A stretch of DNA of 64,000 nucleotides. It comes from Carex sylvatica (taxonomy: Eukaryota > Streptophyta > Magnoliopsida > Poales > Cyperaceae). The number at the start of each line of letters is the position of its first letter. Position 1 is the stretch's first letter. A program made the position numbers and the translations under genes. The DNA lies in assembly GCA_964058845.1 (NCBI GenBank), contig CAXKVR010000027.1:62001-126000 (forward strand), given 5' to 3'. A model generated the notes under the pieces. That model worked only from the letters and a program-made list of their open reading frames with translations, was not told where the DNA came from and made no database searches. This document shows positions 1-12,354 of the stretch, piece after piece.

Positions 1-150
1 TTACCTGAAACATTTTGACCTCCATTGCTCTTCTCCCCGACTTGTGCCGACCTCCCTGGGAGATGTTGACTTAAAAGCCCTAGAATTATTAAATGTCAAT
101 ATACGGTACGTAACTAGAAGTAGGCAATGGGAAGTACTTTGCATTTTAAA

Positions 151-877
151 TTATATGAATTTTGCTTCCTGCTGTAACACAGGAACAATGTAAAACTCTC
201 GGTCATTATTATTTGGCACTGGGTCCAGCAAGTAGACAGCATTCTGTCTTGGGATAACAACAAGAAGCCTCCAACATTTTCTATAATTTAAGTAATAAAA
301 TAAGATTATTATCCTATTAAGAATAGACAATAAACATGAGTTTAATTAGCAGCTTACCCATCTTTGTGGCACGGTAAGAATACAAGATTCTTATTCTGCA
401 ACTTTAGCAAGGAATCGGTCAAGTACGAAAAGAAATGTTCACCAGCATATTTAATAGCTGTGTCGCTAAGCTGATTGGAGTCCAGGAAACCAATAGCTTC
501 ATTATTTTGGGCACCATTAGGAATTAGTTTTGTGTAATACCTGAAAACAGTCAGTGTCAGAATGAAATAAAGGAGTTGATTGTAAAAATAGTAGATATAT
601 TTATAATAATAAATACTCACATCATCCAGACTTGGATAATAGAGACGTCAATATCGTTGAAAGTCATAAAATTATGGAGATCTTTGAAATCCACTATTAT
701 TTGAAAGCTTTCATCCCATAAAGCTCCCGGTCTGATAGAGAGGTGGAAGGCTCCTCTTTCGGATGGTGGCATTGCAAGATATCTGTCGTGCAGTAATTGG
801 AATTTCAGGCCCAGTTCGTCCAATACCTCCTGATTTACAAGTGGGACCCGACCCCGTATTCCTTGTACAGGTACTGG
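151..877 (-). pseudogene. Ulp1-like cysteine protease fragment, transposon-type
   Basis: Three minus-strand exons join in frame: about 877-621 (donor GTGAGT), 540-358 (acceptor TTTTCAG, donor GTAAGC) and 280-151 (acceptor ATTATAG, stop TAA). The product resembles the C48/Ulp1-like domain carried by plant CACTA/Mutator transposons. It has a VSIIQVWMMY segment, an FLDSNQLSD segment, the FLPCHKDG strand and LLVVIPRQNAVYLLDP, where LDP matches the family's catalytic Asp strand. The position normally held by catalytic His (HW) reads Cys-Trp, so the fold is recognisable but the active site looks broken. Upstream of 877 the frame meets a stop at a possible acceptor (TAG). A further exon may lie at about 5-56, ending at GTAA at the window edge. 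Family identity is inferred from motifs. It is most likely a transposon relic rather than a host protease. Confidence 0.5.
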
Positions 878-879
878 CT

Positions 880-1980
880 ACCTCGGTAGCACCAATTCAG
901 TACTACTCTTACTAGCCAACTCATTAATTCCATCAACAGGCCCCTGTCATGTATGATAGAATAGAGACAGAGAGAGATGGAATATAATGAATCAATTATA
1001 TTTCATCATTAGTCTGAATCGATTACACTTGAGCTGTTTATATAACCATCAGCTTTACATCATAACAACATATAAATAACTCTATGGTTACAGCTATAAC
1101 TAACTACCCTAATAGCTATTACTAACAGCCATATATGTCTTGTAACAGAAATAACTATAGACTAGTCCTGATAATATAGATATGATTGTATCACTTTCGT
1201 GTACATGTAGCAACTTATTTAAAAAAAATACTAATTTATCCAATCAGGTGCCTTACGTTAGTACAGTTCGGGGAATCAGCTTCTTGGTTGGCATTTGGCT
1301 TTGCTCTAGCCAATATCTAATCCCTTGTTCTTCTTGCATTCCTCCTAACAGGTCTTGAATTGATGCAAATCTTCAAAAAATGAAATATATGTGATTGGAT
1401 GTCAAGCCAAGGTCGTTTTTGCATATTTCATGTTGTTGAAGAATTAAAAATCAATAAAATGTCAAATTAAGGAATTTTACTCACACATCCAAACCAGCAT
1501 CACCGTCAGTGGTAATATAAATTTGTTGCGGATCAGCGACGGGCCTTCTCAGTCTTTTCGTGTGGCAAATAATTTTGGAACGACATTGCTAAAATTAAAT
1601 TACATATCAAAGAGTAAGGAACCTCTTAAACTACAAATTATTGTTTAAAAAAAACTAAAGATCTAAAACTAAACCCTTTACGATGGAGAACGCTCGATCG
1701 GTGTTGTTGAGGTGGCAGAATATGAGTGCTATAGTAGCGGCGGAGTAGCGGCAGAGAAGGCGAGCTACCTAGATACGACCAATAATTTCGAGAGTGCGCT
1801 AGAACACTTATGTATTGTTGGATATATATATTTTAAAAATCCTAGCTCCCCCTTTAACTTTAATGCCATCGACTAGTAGTCATGATCAACAGTACCACCG
1901 ATAGTGGTATGTGAATAAATACGGTGAAAAAATGTAAACAATACGCACGTATTTATAAATATATTTATATAGCAGTGTCA
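880..1980. other. Gene-free AT-rich stretch
   Basis: No convincing coding sequence on either strand. A patch at 1681-1800 is less AT-rich (repeated GCGG/GAGTAGCGG) and could be a transposon or promoter remnant. Nothing else recognisable. Confidence 0.4.
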
Positions 1981-1994
1981 GATTGAACTCCTCT

Positions 1995-3420
1995 CCGATA
2001 CCGTAGAGGATGGGCCTTATTTACGATTTGAGATTAAATCTCATCGCTTTGGGATTTGTGCCAAGTTAAAAAGAACGGTCTAGATCCATTAATTGTAAAA
2101 GATTCCCTGTGTAGTATTGAAGATGATGTAAATTCGAGTTAATCCACATCAATTCAAGCAACATTTACTAATTAATTTGTGTAACTGTGCAATTAATCCA
2201 CATAAAAGTTAACGAGTTGTGCATGCAATTAATATAGAAAAATAATATATGAGGAGGGATTCACTTACAATTAATATTTGTTGATATTTGTTGATGCATG
2301 TTTTTTATAAATTGATATTTCTTAGGCAATATGTAAACAATTGTAAACAAATGTTAATCGTAAGTGGAGCTCTTCTTATGTGAACATGTTTCATTATATT
2401 TCTTTTGATTGTGCAATTAATCCACATAAAAGTTACCATCTGCATACATGCAACACAAATACTCAAATAAACATATCTATATATATAATTCATCTTCTTA
2501 TTTACAATTACAACACATCATATATATGCAATAATTTCTTTTGACTTGACTAATAAATTCACTATATTTTATTAGACACTAAATCTATAAGATCATTATC
2601 AATTATCTTGATTATGTTACAAAGAAATGGGTCAAACTAACTTTCAACTAATAAAACGTATTCTGAACAATAAATCATGTATTCATCCCAAGTCTTCGGC
2701 AGCGTCGCAATGGACATGTGATAATTAATTAATTCAAACATATTTTAATATGGATATCATGTTGACCAGTTCAAATCGATAGTTTAGATTTTGAAAACGA
2801 ATATATAAAATATGAGAAATTATGAGGTATGAAATACATGATATATTGGAACCTCATCTTACAGGTATATAGATATCAGTTTGAGATTTGTGCTAAGTTA
2901 AAGAACAATCTGTATTTAGTAATTCTACCTTGTGTATCTGGGAGAATCTGAATTCACCACTCTAATGAGTTCAGAACTTTGAATCCTTAAAGATAATTCA
3001 AAATTAAAGATAATATGAAAACGAAGATATTAAATAGCTTACAGGAGCCATCAACCATATTAAAACAATGGTGAGGATCTTATAATTCACAGGAGCCATC
3101 AGCCATATGAAAACAACTATTCTTGTCGAAACTCCTGCCTTTCAAATCATTTGAAGTCTAGCAAAAGTTGATCTTCTAGAATGCTGGTCAAATCTGTTGG
3201 GTTCAGGCCCAATTGGGCCCATCGACAGCCCAATAGAGATGTGCAGAGAATGTGGAGGCATCTGAACCTATTGGAATTCACATCTTCTCCAATACCTCAT
3301 AAGGGAATCTTTTACAATTACTAGATCCGGAACGTTCTTTTTAATTTAGCACGAATCTCAAAGCCCAAAATACTGCTTTCTATGGTGACCCGAATCTCAA
3401 ACCGTAAAGTGATGGTGATC
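1995..3420. mobile_element. Inverted-repeat-bounded non-autonomous element
   Basis: The segment at about 1995-2140 is present in inverted orientation at about 3255-3420. Shared words on the two arms include TTTGAGATT, AGTTAAAAAGAACG (AAATTAAAAAGAACG in the partner), TAATTGTAAAAGATTCCC and the GAGGTATTG/GTAGTATTG stretch. A third partial direct copy lies at about 2870-2960. The interior (2150-2860) is AT-rich with no protein homology seen. The structure suggests a Mutator-like non-autonomous element, but I could not fix its ends or a TSD. Confidence 0.4.
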
Positions 3421-5695
3421 CTCTGCAATACCTCTGCAATACCTGAGAGGATTCGGATTCAGAATATTTGGTGTATCGCAGATTCGCAGTATCAAACCTT
3501 TAGCTTTAAGTTGATTTAACACGTCCACAGAAATATTTGTCCACAATTTACGCAACACCTGAAAGGCAACAAATTTTGAAGTTTGAACACCAAAACATTT
3601 CATATCTAGAATCGTGACTCGTGATATACACGTTGGAGAAGAAAGGGACAGAATCCACGTCTTAACAAAGTGAGCTTTACTCAATAAATCATGCAATGAT
3701 CCAAGTGGCATTCAGTCACTGGTAAGTAATGATTCTAAAATCTCATTCCTAACTTTTTTCTTTTCTTTTCTTTTTATTTGTGACAGCGATAGATTAGAGA
3801 TGATGCTTGCGGGATACTATTTTTCTTTCAGAGTTTAAAACTAATAGCGTTATCAGTTATTTAACGCAAATAGCAGTGTTATGGTGTATTTTTTTTTAGT
3901 TTTTTTTGTGATAATTGCTATTTAGAAGCTTGTATAGCGCTATCAGTTATTTAACGCAAAAAAAAAAAAAAAAATCTACAAAGTAACATTATTTAATAGT
4001 TCATACTTTATAATATTACAGATTATAATAGACAAAGAGCAATTAATTTTACAAGTGAATACTAGACGAAGAGCAAGCAAAGGAAGAATTAATATTTGAA
4101 TATTTTCTGATATAGAATGAGAGACAAAATCACAAATAGGAACAGAAACATATAGTTCGGTTTAGCATAATAGCATACCATGTACCATAAGAAATAGGAA
4201 CAGAAGCACAGAAGTCCATGTAAATCGAAAAAAAAAATATATATCATGTAGCATAGCTGTAACAATAGCGCGTAGCGTTAGTAGCAGTCAACTATTACAG
4301 CTATAGCGGTCGTAGCCGAATTAACGCGTTTTTATCTCATAACTTAGCTTTTATAGTTTAAAAAATCTATAACGTAACTATAGCACAGCTATAACATAAC
4401 TATACTATAACTAATTATTTAGAACACTGATTTTAATTAATAGACGAGTCAAAGATTTTAAATAAAAAGTCTACGATGATAATTAGAAACATTGTTCTTT
4501 ATGCTATTATATTTTTCGTGTATGATCATTTGTAAAGTAAAGTTGAAGATAAATTAAGATATGCAAGTCTCCAAACAAAATTAAATTTGATTCAAATAAA
4601 CAGTTCGACGTACTGATCGTCTTTTTACTTCTTTGTACTTTTTACATTTCAATTATAAGGTTCTCGTCTAGTACTATCTTCAAAATAGCATGCATAATAT
4701 AAAAGGAGAATCTCTTCAAATTTATTGACTTTGTTTCCAAATTATCTCATACACCTTTTTTTAAGTAAATTGTCCTCGGGGCACTTTCATTAAAGTTGAG
4801 CAATCTTAATTACATTACGTCATTATTTCTTCTATAGAAATATAGAATCAATGTAGAAATGAGCACCCATTGCATTCCATTATTTATTTTTCTTGATGCG
4901 GTTGATTAGCTAAACAGTGTGCAAGAGTATATATTCATATTTTTAATTTGCACAAATAGCATCCTTTTGCTCTTTTTGTTTCTTTTTATGTAAAAATGCA
5001 AAAATTGTCGCGACACTTATATCGATCACGTGTCATAACTTATGTGTGGTGAATGTGGGATCCATATTTGAAACTGTTGTGCTTATCCAAGGAAACCCAG
5101 CTTACAGCCTACTTTTGACCTGGGGGAGGGGGAGTCAACCCTTATTATTTTTTTTCCTAAGAAAGTCAACTTATACGCGGGAGTCATTAGTCATGTGTAG
5201 GTACCAATTTTGATCATATTGCAACATAACTTCATCGTGCTCAATTTTATTATTTAAAAAAAAATTAAGAGAAATTCTAAGTCAATCACAGAAGGATAAA
5301 GGGTCAACCCTTACCTTTTAACAGATCAATTATGTACGCGTACTGCTAAGCGACAGTACTTTATAGGTACCAACTCAATTATTTTGATTAAAAAAAAAAA
5401 TGAAGTTCTAATCCATTAATTTTTATTTTTTTATTTTTTTTTAAACTTTTATCAGAATTTTTACACGAAAAAATATTGTTCTTTAATTTGTCACTAAATT
5501 AAAAATTGGTGTTTAAATGAATTGCAGAGTTAGCGAAGTTAACCGTTATTTCAATAATTTGAAATAGTCAGTAATTTAATATTTTAATAAAATAATAAAA
5601 TAACGAACTACCTCATTCTGACTCAAGAATTCAAAACAACTGTTTTTTTTAATTCAAACGTGAAAATAACGAGCTACTTTCCTCTAATTCAAAAC
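3421..5695. other. Gene-free stretch with short local repeats
   Basis: No recognisable gene. A minus-strand open frame at 3397-3711 (104 codons) has no family features I recognise. A direct repeat of about 25 bp ending in TTATTTAACGCAAA occurs at 3844-3870 and 3937-3962, the second followed by an A run. 4221-4430 is rich in short CTATAAC/GTAGC words. The remainder is AT-rich non-coding sequence. Confidence 0.4.
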
Positions 5696-5702
5696 TTTTA
5701 CT

Positions 5703-6704
5703 GCCGACATTTTTATTTTTACCCAAAAAAAAAATTATTTTATTAAAAATAACCAAGATTTAAAAATAATTTTAAAAATACCCAACCCGTGGAAATTTTC
5801 CACGGGACAGAATTTTTTTTTTTTTTTTTTTTTTACAAAAACAGAAATTTATATTTACTTTTTATTTTCTTATGAAAATATTAGAAATGTTGGATATATT
5901 TTTTTGAAAATAGATGGAATACAATACAATTTGATTTATTAGAAAGATTGTAACAAATAATCCGATCAATATTTTTCAGGCCGGATTTTTCGCGGCTGTA
6001 AGAAAAATTAATATACTTCATTATGTGTTCTTGTAAAAAAATAAAAATGCATGAATTCTGAGTTATTGATCCCGGTTCAAAAGTCACTTCTAGGTAATAT
6101 AGAAATTATTGTGATCCTTCTAGTACATTTAATTTATAAAAAGTTATATCTATTTTTTAAAAAAATAAAAACTTTAAGTTATTTAATGATTGTTATTCAA
6201 AAAAAATTCTCAAAATAGATACAACTTTTTATAAATTAAATGTACTAGAAGGATCACAATAATTTCTATATTACCTAGAAGTGACTTTTGAACCGGGATC
6301 AATAACTCAGAATTCATGCATTTTTATTTTTTTACAAGAACACATAATGAAATATATTAATTTTTCTTACAACAGCGAAAAATCCGGCCTGAAAAATATT
6401 GATCGGATTATTTGTTACAATCTTTCTAATAAATCAAATTGTATTGTATTCCATCTATTTTCAAAAAAATATATCCAACATTTCTAATATTTTCATAAAA
6501 AAATAAAAAGTAAATATAAATTTCTGTTTTTGTAAAAAAAAAAAAAAAAAAAAAAATTCTGGCCGTGGAAAAATTCCACGGGTTGGAATTGAAATTCTTG
6601 CCCGTGGAAAATTTCCACGGATTGGATATTTTTAAAATTATTTTTAAATCTTGATTATTTTTAATAAAATAATTTTTTTTTTGGGTAAAAATAAAAATGT
6701 CGGC
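5703..6704. mobile_element. Foldback transposable element, about 1.0 kb, 7-bp TSD
   Basis: Nearly the whole element is an inverted repeat: left arm about 5703-6153, right arm about 6214-6704, loop about 60 bp. Termini are GCCGACATTTTTATTTTTAC at left and its reverse complement at right. The 7-mer TTTTACT flanks it at 5696-5702 and 6705-6711, a candidate TSD. A CCCGTGGAAATTTTCCACGG palindrome lies in each arm, twice in the right arm. The arms are close to identical, suggesting a young insertion or ongoing conversion. The two mirrored 68-codon frames (5881-6087 minus, 6281-6487 plus) are a by-product of the symmetry and show no protein family. Superfamily is uncertain. Confidence 0.75.
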
Positions 6705-6711
6705 TTTTACT

Positions 6712-7865
6712 GTCTTTCTACCATTGACGACTAACAAATGGGTTCTAGAATTTGTTCAATTTTTGGTTTGTTTTGGGTTTCTATGTTACTGTTGAAAATA
6801 AAGAAGAATATCAAGATAATTGATCTCAGACGCTCATCATAGATCAAAGGGTTAATAATAGGCAAAATAGAAAATAGACTTTTATAGTAATAAAATAAAT
6901 GGTAACGTGTACCATATTGTATAAATAGATGTAGAAACTTGTAATAAGATAACTTTACTGTTCAATATAATATATCTCCTCAGAAATCATAAAATCAATA
7001 GTTACCCTCGTCACGTCGTGCACTTACGTGTCACACTAAAAGAATTGATGCATCTCTCGTGATAATTACTAAATCCTTCACAATTCCACTTTTATATTGT
7101 AGTTGAAAATTTTAACACCAAAATTATTATATTTTAATGATTTTTTTCCTAGGTTGGCCAATCCAAAGAGTTCGTGTACTCTTTTGTAAATCTAAATTTA
7201 GCACATAGTTTTCACTTTAATAAGTTTATTAGCGGTTATAAATTAAGTAAATAATTCATTTTTTACAAGTTTAATATTGTTCTTGTTTGTGTATAGTTGA
7301 TAGCAGCGATGGAACATAGTATAAGTTGAAAGTGCTAAGTCATCCTATCATTTCAAAAAATTATTATCAAATATATAAAAGTTTAACTAAATTTTACTTT
7401 TTATATGTAGTAACACTCTCCATGAAATATTACAAACTCATAAAGTCTTGAATGAAAATTTGAAAAGAAAACTTGAAATAGCTTTCTCATTTCCATATAG
7501 ACTTCGGTTTTCACACCATTTACATTTCAAAAAACTAACCTTTGGATTTGTTTTTGAAAAGCTGTTAAAGGATATAGAAGAAAATAAAAAGAAAGTGTCC
7601 AATCATCCAATGAAAATTTCAAATTCTAGTGGTCTACAATTCAACCATCTTTAGAAAACAAGAGTTATGCAAAATTTATTGTTATATGCAATCTTCTAGT
7701 TACTTTATTTAACTAATTTGCAAAATATATAATAATTATATTTAACGATTTTATTGTATGATTGAGTTTGCAGATTCAAAAATATTATAATTGCAAGATT
7801 AAAGTTTGAAGCACTAATGAAATTAACAAGACTTTATGAAGATTAAGATCATAAATTGTAATATC
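6712..7865. other. Gene-free stretch
   Basis: AT-rich sequence with no recognised gene. The 68-codon plus frame at 7448-7654 is Lys/Phe-rich with no recognisable domain and is probably chance. Confidence 0.35.
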
Positions 7866-8389
7866 AAATAGAAAGTAAAGTACATTTGGGATTGTTGATT
7901 TCAGAAACTATTTGTTCGATACGAAAGCAAATTGTTCAGTACGGAATGTATTGAATGGTACCAGACGGATAATGAAGCGTTGCAATATGAAAGAATTATT
8001 ATGTTTGACAATCGTTCAGAACGAAATTGTTCCGTAGCATCCAGGGACTTTCAATTGTCATTCTGTTATGAACGAATATTGTATGTACTCTACGTGATGA
8101 CTCTAAATTAGTACTACTAACTTTTAGTATATATAAATATATACTTAGTTACCCTATTGTTACTCTGTCGAATTATAAGCACATAATCATACCGTGTAGT
8201 TGTGTCGGGTGTCGATCTACAAGAATAGATCTTAAGTAGTTTAACAATTTAGCACTAGTCTAGGTTCTTCGAGTTTGTTTAGTAACGTGTGTACTTATAA
8301 AATAAATAAATAATAAAGGTAAAGTGTTTTTACAGTTTACTCTAGCAAATTGATAGGTGGAGATGCTAATTGTTGTAAGCCAAGTTTAT

Positions 8390-9870
8390 GAAGCCTTTAG
8401 GGTTTTAGATTAAATCCTTCTAATTATCTCAATACATATTTATGGTACTCATGTCTACCCGCATATGGCCTTCTGTCACTACCGTATGCAGTGTAAATCA
8501 CCCCGCAGACAGAGCCGCACACCAGTACTATTATTCCCTATGGATGCGAGGGTTCGATTATATGCATATTTGAAAGGTTCTCCGACTCTAAGGTCGGCTT
8601 ATGGGGGACAATTCAGATTATCATAGGATGTAATATAATTAAATCACTCACACTAACCTAATTAATCATATTCCCCTATTACTCGCTAAGTAATAACCCT
8701 AAACCCTACTTATTATAAGTAATAAATAAATTCCTAATTAAACTTCGAGATGCTATCTAATCTATATCCTGCCAAGGGAGCCCACTGGATTATAACCCTA
8801 GTCTTTGAACCGTTGCTAAGCCTCGTTAGTCAAAGTGTTTATAGTACTTATTTGTATCCCCTCTCACACCGAGGTACAATGACTTAACACCTATAGGTAT
8901 ATGGAGGGCATTGGCATATAGTAGACAGAATTATGTATGCAATGACATATTTCAATAACATTCAAAGAATAACAAAATCTCAAATAAACATAAAAGAAAA
9001 ATAAATATAATAGTAGGGAGATAATATAGAATTCATTACATCCAAACCCTAGAGAAGATAAGCTTAGCTACTTAAAGCCATGACAAAATAAAAAAAAAAG
9101 TAATAAAAGAAAGACATAACCTAAAACCTAGAACACCTCTTTCTTATATCACGTCTTATTCTTCTGCCTAGGACTTTGAGCGCCTTTTCTTCTCCAACTC
9201 CAGAAATTACACGCAATATTCTACTCTAAACTATGGACTTACACAACTAAAATATGCACACCAATTCCTATTACATGAGGGGTTTATATAGTCTTCCTAA
9301 GGCATGTAATCATGGAGAACATGGAAACCAATTATAGCCTCTCATGCCATATTTGGAGGCTCTAAACATAGATTCTTCCCAAATAGAGCGCTACAAATAG
9401 ACTTCAATGCGTAGCAAGGCCTGCCACATCTGTAGGTTCGTCCTTCTAGAAAGTTGCTCCTCAACGATCAAGATTTCATCCAAACTAGACAGTCCATGGA
9501 TTCAATCTGTGTGCCCGTGCAGTAGTGACTTCATACCGCATGCAGTATAGCTTATACCGGACGGCACTGTACTTAGCCGAATGTCAGTGAATTTCACTAT
9601 GTTGCGTGTTGTGCACTTCGTGTGAGGTGTTCGCATACTCCATGTGATGCCATATTTTGGCACTTCCTTCATAATTAACCTAAATATGATATTTTTGCTT
9701 CGTTTTCAGCCTAAATTCACAACTTTCTCCAAAACCTACTAAAATAGCCTAAAATATGTTTGTGGTGAATTATTCAGAAAAATGGATACTTTGCATACAC
9801 TTTTCCACCATTTTTCATACTAAAAAGTAGTGATTTTCGCTATATAAATTGACATTATCAGTAAGCTACT
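8390..9870. other. Unclassified repeat-like non-coding sequence
   Basis: No coding capacity. The text looks like transposon non-coding sequence, including a reverse-strand TATA-type CTATATAAACCCC at about 9282-9294, and it separates LTR-like sequence at 9880-10620 from weakly similar sequence at 7870-8150. An insertion into an LTR is possible, but I could not find its boundaries. Confidence 0.25.
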
Positions 9871-9879
9871 GGAGTTTAC

Positions 9880-10620
9880 ATAGAATTGGAATAAATATAC
9901 TATCTATTCAGTATGGACATAAACATACTAAACGATTAGTATAAAGTTCAAAAAGGCAAAAATCGTAAACTACAATCAGATTTGAACTATTTGTTCGAAC
10001 GAAAGATGATCGTACTGAACGGATCAATTCAAATACCTAGATCTGGAGCTCCCTCTATAAATAAAGTATATACTCTCTAGTTTCAAGCAAGCCACCTCTA
10101 AATTTCAAAAAGCACTAATTATGTGTTCTTGAGAGTTTTCTTCTTTGAGGGAGCTAAAGCTTCAATACTCCTTTGATAATCTCAAATTCACTTGACTAAT
10201 CTACTTCTAGATTAAGTTAGAGTGTTGGTTCGTTGTTCAATAGTGTGGAGATCTACTTAATGCTCTCTTTCTATAGCCGTGTGATGTCCCGCTTGTAGGG
10301 CATTAAGGGCTCACCGGCTCGAGTATTTTTGCTTACATATAAACATAGTTGTGTGACAATCTTATACGTAGGACTCTCCAACTCGAGCTTCTAGACTCAA
10401 CTTTGTACACGAGTTAGGCCATGACTTCTCACCTTTGTTTGAATTCACATGTCACGAGATATATACTTTTCTTCATTGGATAATAGGAAAGGCGCACCGA
10501 TGAGGTTGCGTTACTCCGGAGACATAGACATTTTAAACTAAATTTCGTTAACATCTCGCGTGTAAATCTCTCTTACACTATCTATTTTACCTTGCATTGT
10601 TGATCCTGCGATTGTTTGTT
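9880..10620 (+). mobile_element. LTR-like segment, copia type
   Basis: Collinear with 28830-29460 at recognisable divergence. Shared landmarks run in the same order: GAGCTCC/GAAGCTCCACTATATAAA-type promoter text, a run near AATTTCAAAAAGCA, AGCTTCAATA, GCTTGTAGGGC, GTGTGACAATC/GTGTGACGATC, TGTACACGA, then TAATAGGAAAGGCGC versus TAATAAGAAAGGGGC, and GACATAGACATTTTA versus GATGTAGGCATTTTA. The order (promoter, R-like region, GGNGC box, terminal region) is what is expected of a copia LTR. No intact partner LTR was identified nearby, so this is probably a solo or truncated LTR. Confidence 0.4.
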
Positions 10621-10676
10621 TGTTTTACCTACCATCACGAAAAAAGTCTAACCATATTCACACCCTCCCCCCCTCG

Positions 10677-10710
<34 letters not shown>
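10677..10710. repeat. Poly(C) tract of 34 bases
   Basis: Uninterrupted C run directly after CCCTCG. It reads as a G tract on the minus strand and is likely unstable in replication and hard to sequence, so its length may be approximate. Confidence 0.9.
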
Positions 10711-10712
<2 letters not shown>

Positions 10713-10930
10713 TCTAGGTGCCATTAGAGACAACAAACTTAGCATAAATCGAAGAAAAAGAAGTGATACAATTTTTTTAACAAAATGTACCATATTAATG
10801 GAACATAAATTTACATCGATATTCAGTGTAGATTTACCTCTTCAACTTTGAAATCAGCGGAATTGAACTTTAATTGAGGTTTGTGTTTGTTTATAATTTT
10901 TTAATTATTATTCATTATAACTTTAAGAGC

Positions 10931-11208
10931 AAAACTAGGGTATGATGTGCTCACCAAAAGGAGTTGGTGAGCATACCTTCAAAAGGCTATCGAATTGACT
11001 TTGAACTATGAATCCAAACCATTGAAATCAATGTACTTCATAAGTGATGCATATACATGTAAAAAATTTAAAGTTTCGAATTCATTTAGCACATGGTCAA
11101 GCTGTCAAAAAAATGATAAAAAATGAATACATAAAATAATTTATAAAATAATTTATAAAATGTTCATTGTTTTGACCGCTTGACCATGTGCTAAATAAAT
11201 ATCGGTTC
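10931..11208. mobile_element. Family A foldback MITE, truncated copy
   Basis: The left end AACTAGGGTATGATGTGCTC, the hairpin CTCACC..GGTGAG and the family core (GAATCCAAACC, TGATGCATATACATGTAAA, GGTCAAGC) match the complete copy at 57101-57512. The right arm starts (GACCGCTTGACC, TGTGCTAAATAAA) but stops at about 11208, where CACTA-like sequence begins. Confidence 0.65.
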
Positions 11209-11519
11209 AGTAAGGATACCAGACAGTGTTGATCAATCTAACACCAACAGATTATATACACAACGGATGGTAAAAGTAACCCCTCAGTGCCATCGTCCGT
11301 TTAGCCAAACCGATGTTGAAGAGTCGCTCAATACTAACTATTCGTAAAATTTAACCGATGGAAAAGGAGGTGGTCTATCAATGTCATCAGTTGTTTTTAC
11401 CGAACAAACAGTAAAAAGTTCAACGTAATTATAGCGCTGCCATTCGTGATGTACACCATCTATGCGGAAGTACATTCAATGATAAAAGTGCAATGGCAAA
11501 AATAATTTTTGTAGTAGTG
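11209..11519 (-). mobile_element. Terminus of a CACTA (En/Spm) element
   Basis: The right boundary TTTTTGTAGTAGTG at 11506-11519 is the reverse complement of the canonical CACTA terminus CACTACTACAAAAA. Upstream, short subterminal words of the type ACCGATG/CATCGGTT recur, as is usual for CACTA ends. No partner terminus was found in the window. The Ulp1-like fragment at 151-877 is of a kind often carried by CACTA elements, but joining the two is speculation. Confidence 0.6.
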
Positions 11520-11897
11520 AAAGAAAATTAATATTTTTTTTCTATCGGAGATAATACTTTTCCTATATATCCAATTTATCTAAGGACGGTACATGCGAGA
11601 AATATTGATAAATACTATGTTTTCCGTATCCACGTGCATTTATTGCCGAGTCTATACAAAAGTTGCTAACGTAGAATTTTTAACTTGACCTTTACTAGAA
11701 CGTTCTTTGGAAGATGGAAGATGAACAGCATTGCAAGGTTTCCGCGGTCATCGTTTCTTCAATTGTTTCAACCGGATCCAAATCCTCTCCGGCTCTGCAC
11801 ATTTGGCCGTTAGATATGTTTAGATAGGAACTTTTCTCCAAATCCCATAGAGAAGCATGAATCTCAAAGCAAAGTTAGCAGTCTAATTTGTGTTGCA

Positions 11898-12170
11898 TAG
11901 GGCTGCTAATGAGTCGAGCCAGCTCGCGAATCAATGAGTTGAGCGGTTCAATATTTCATAACGAATCGGATTCAAAAGTAAAAAAAGCTCTAACTCGACT
12001 CGGCTCAATTTTGAAAGAAAAAGCTCGACTCGACTCGGCTCATGTAAACACTTGGCTCGACTCACAAGCTCGCAAGTCGACTCGCGAACCGGCTCATATT
12101 TTTACTTATTTGCATTTTCCATTAAGCAATCATTTGTTATGAGCAATCGAGCAATTGTTTTGACTTTTGA
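11898..12170. mobile_element. Half copy of the GGGCTGCTAAT foldback (family E)
   Basis: Starts GGGCTGCTAATGAGTCGAGC and contains TTCATAACGAAT, CTCGACTCGGCTCA and CATGTAAACACTTGGCTC. This matches, as reverse complement, the right arm of the complete element at 52211-53110. Only one arm is present. The ACTCGGCTC-type repeats resemble plant Mutator-like terminal repeats (inference). Confidence 0.55.
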
Positions 12171-12354
12171 GGGGTTAATACCAGCCTATTGCTCTGTATT
12201 TCTGATGTAGCAGATGTTTTCAAATGAATTCTTTTGAATTTATTGTTATATGTACCAGTAAATTTACTTTTTGTGAACTGTAAAATATTTTTTTAATCTG
12301 TTATAATAATGTAGGTTATTTCTACAAGATAAAAATAATACTAACATGGCTTTA

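Noticed and set aside
3397..3711. 104-codon minus ORF
   Set aside because: Overlaps the right arm of an inverted-repeat element. No recognisable domain or splice context.
5881..6737. Mirrored 68-codon ORFs and a 103-codon ORF in the foldback
   Set aside because: Produced by the inverted arms. Low-complexity composition and no protein family.
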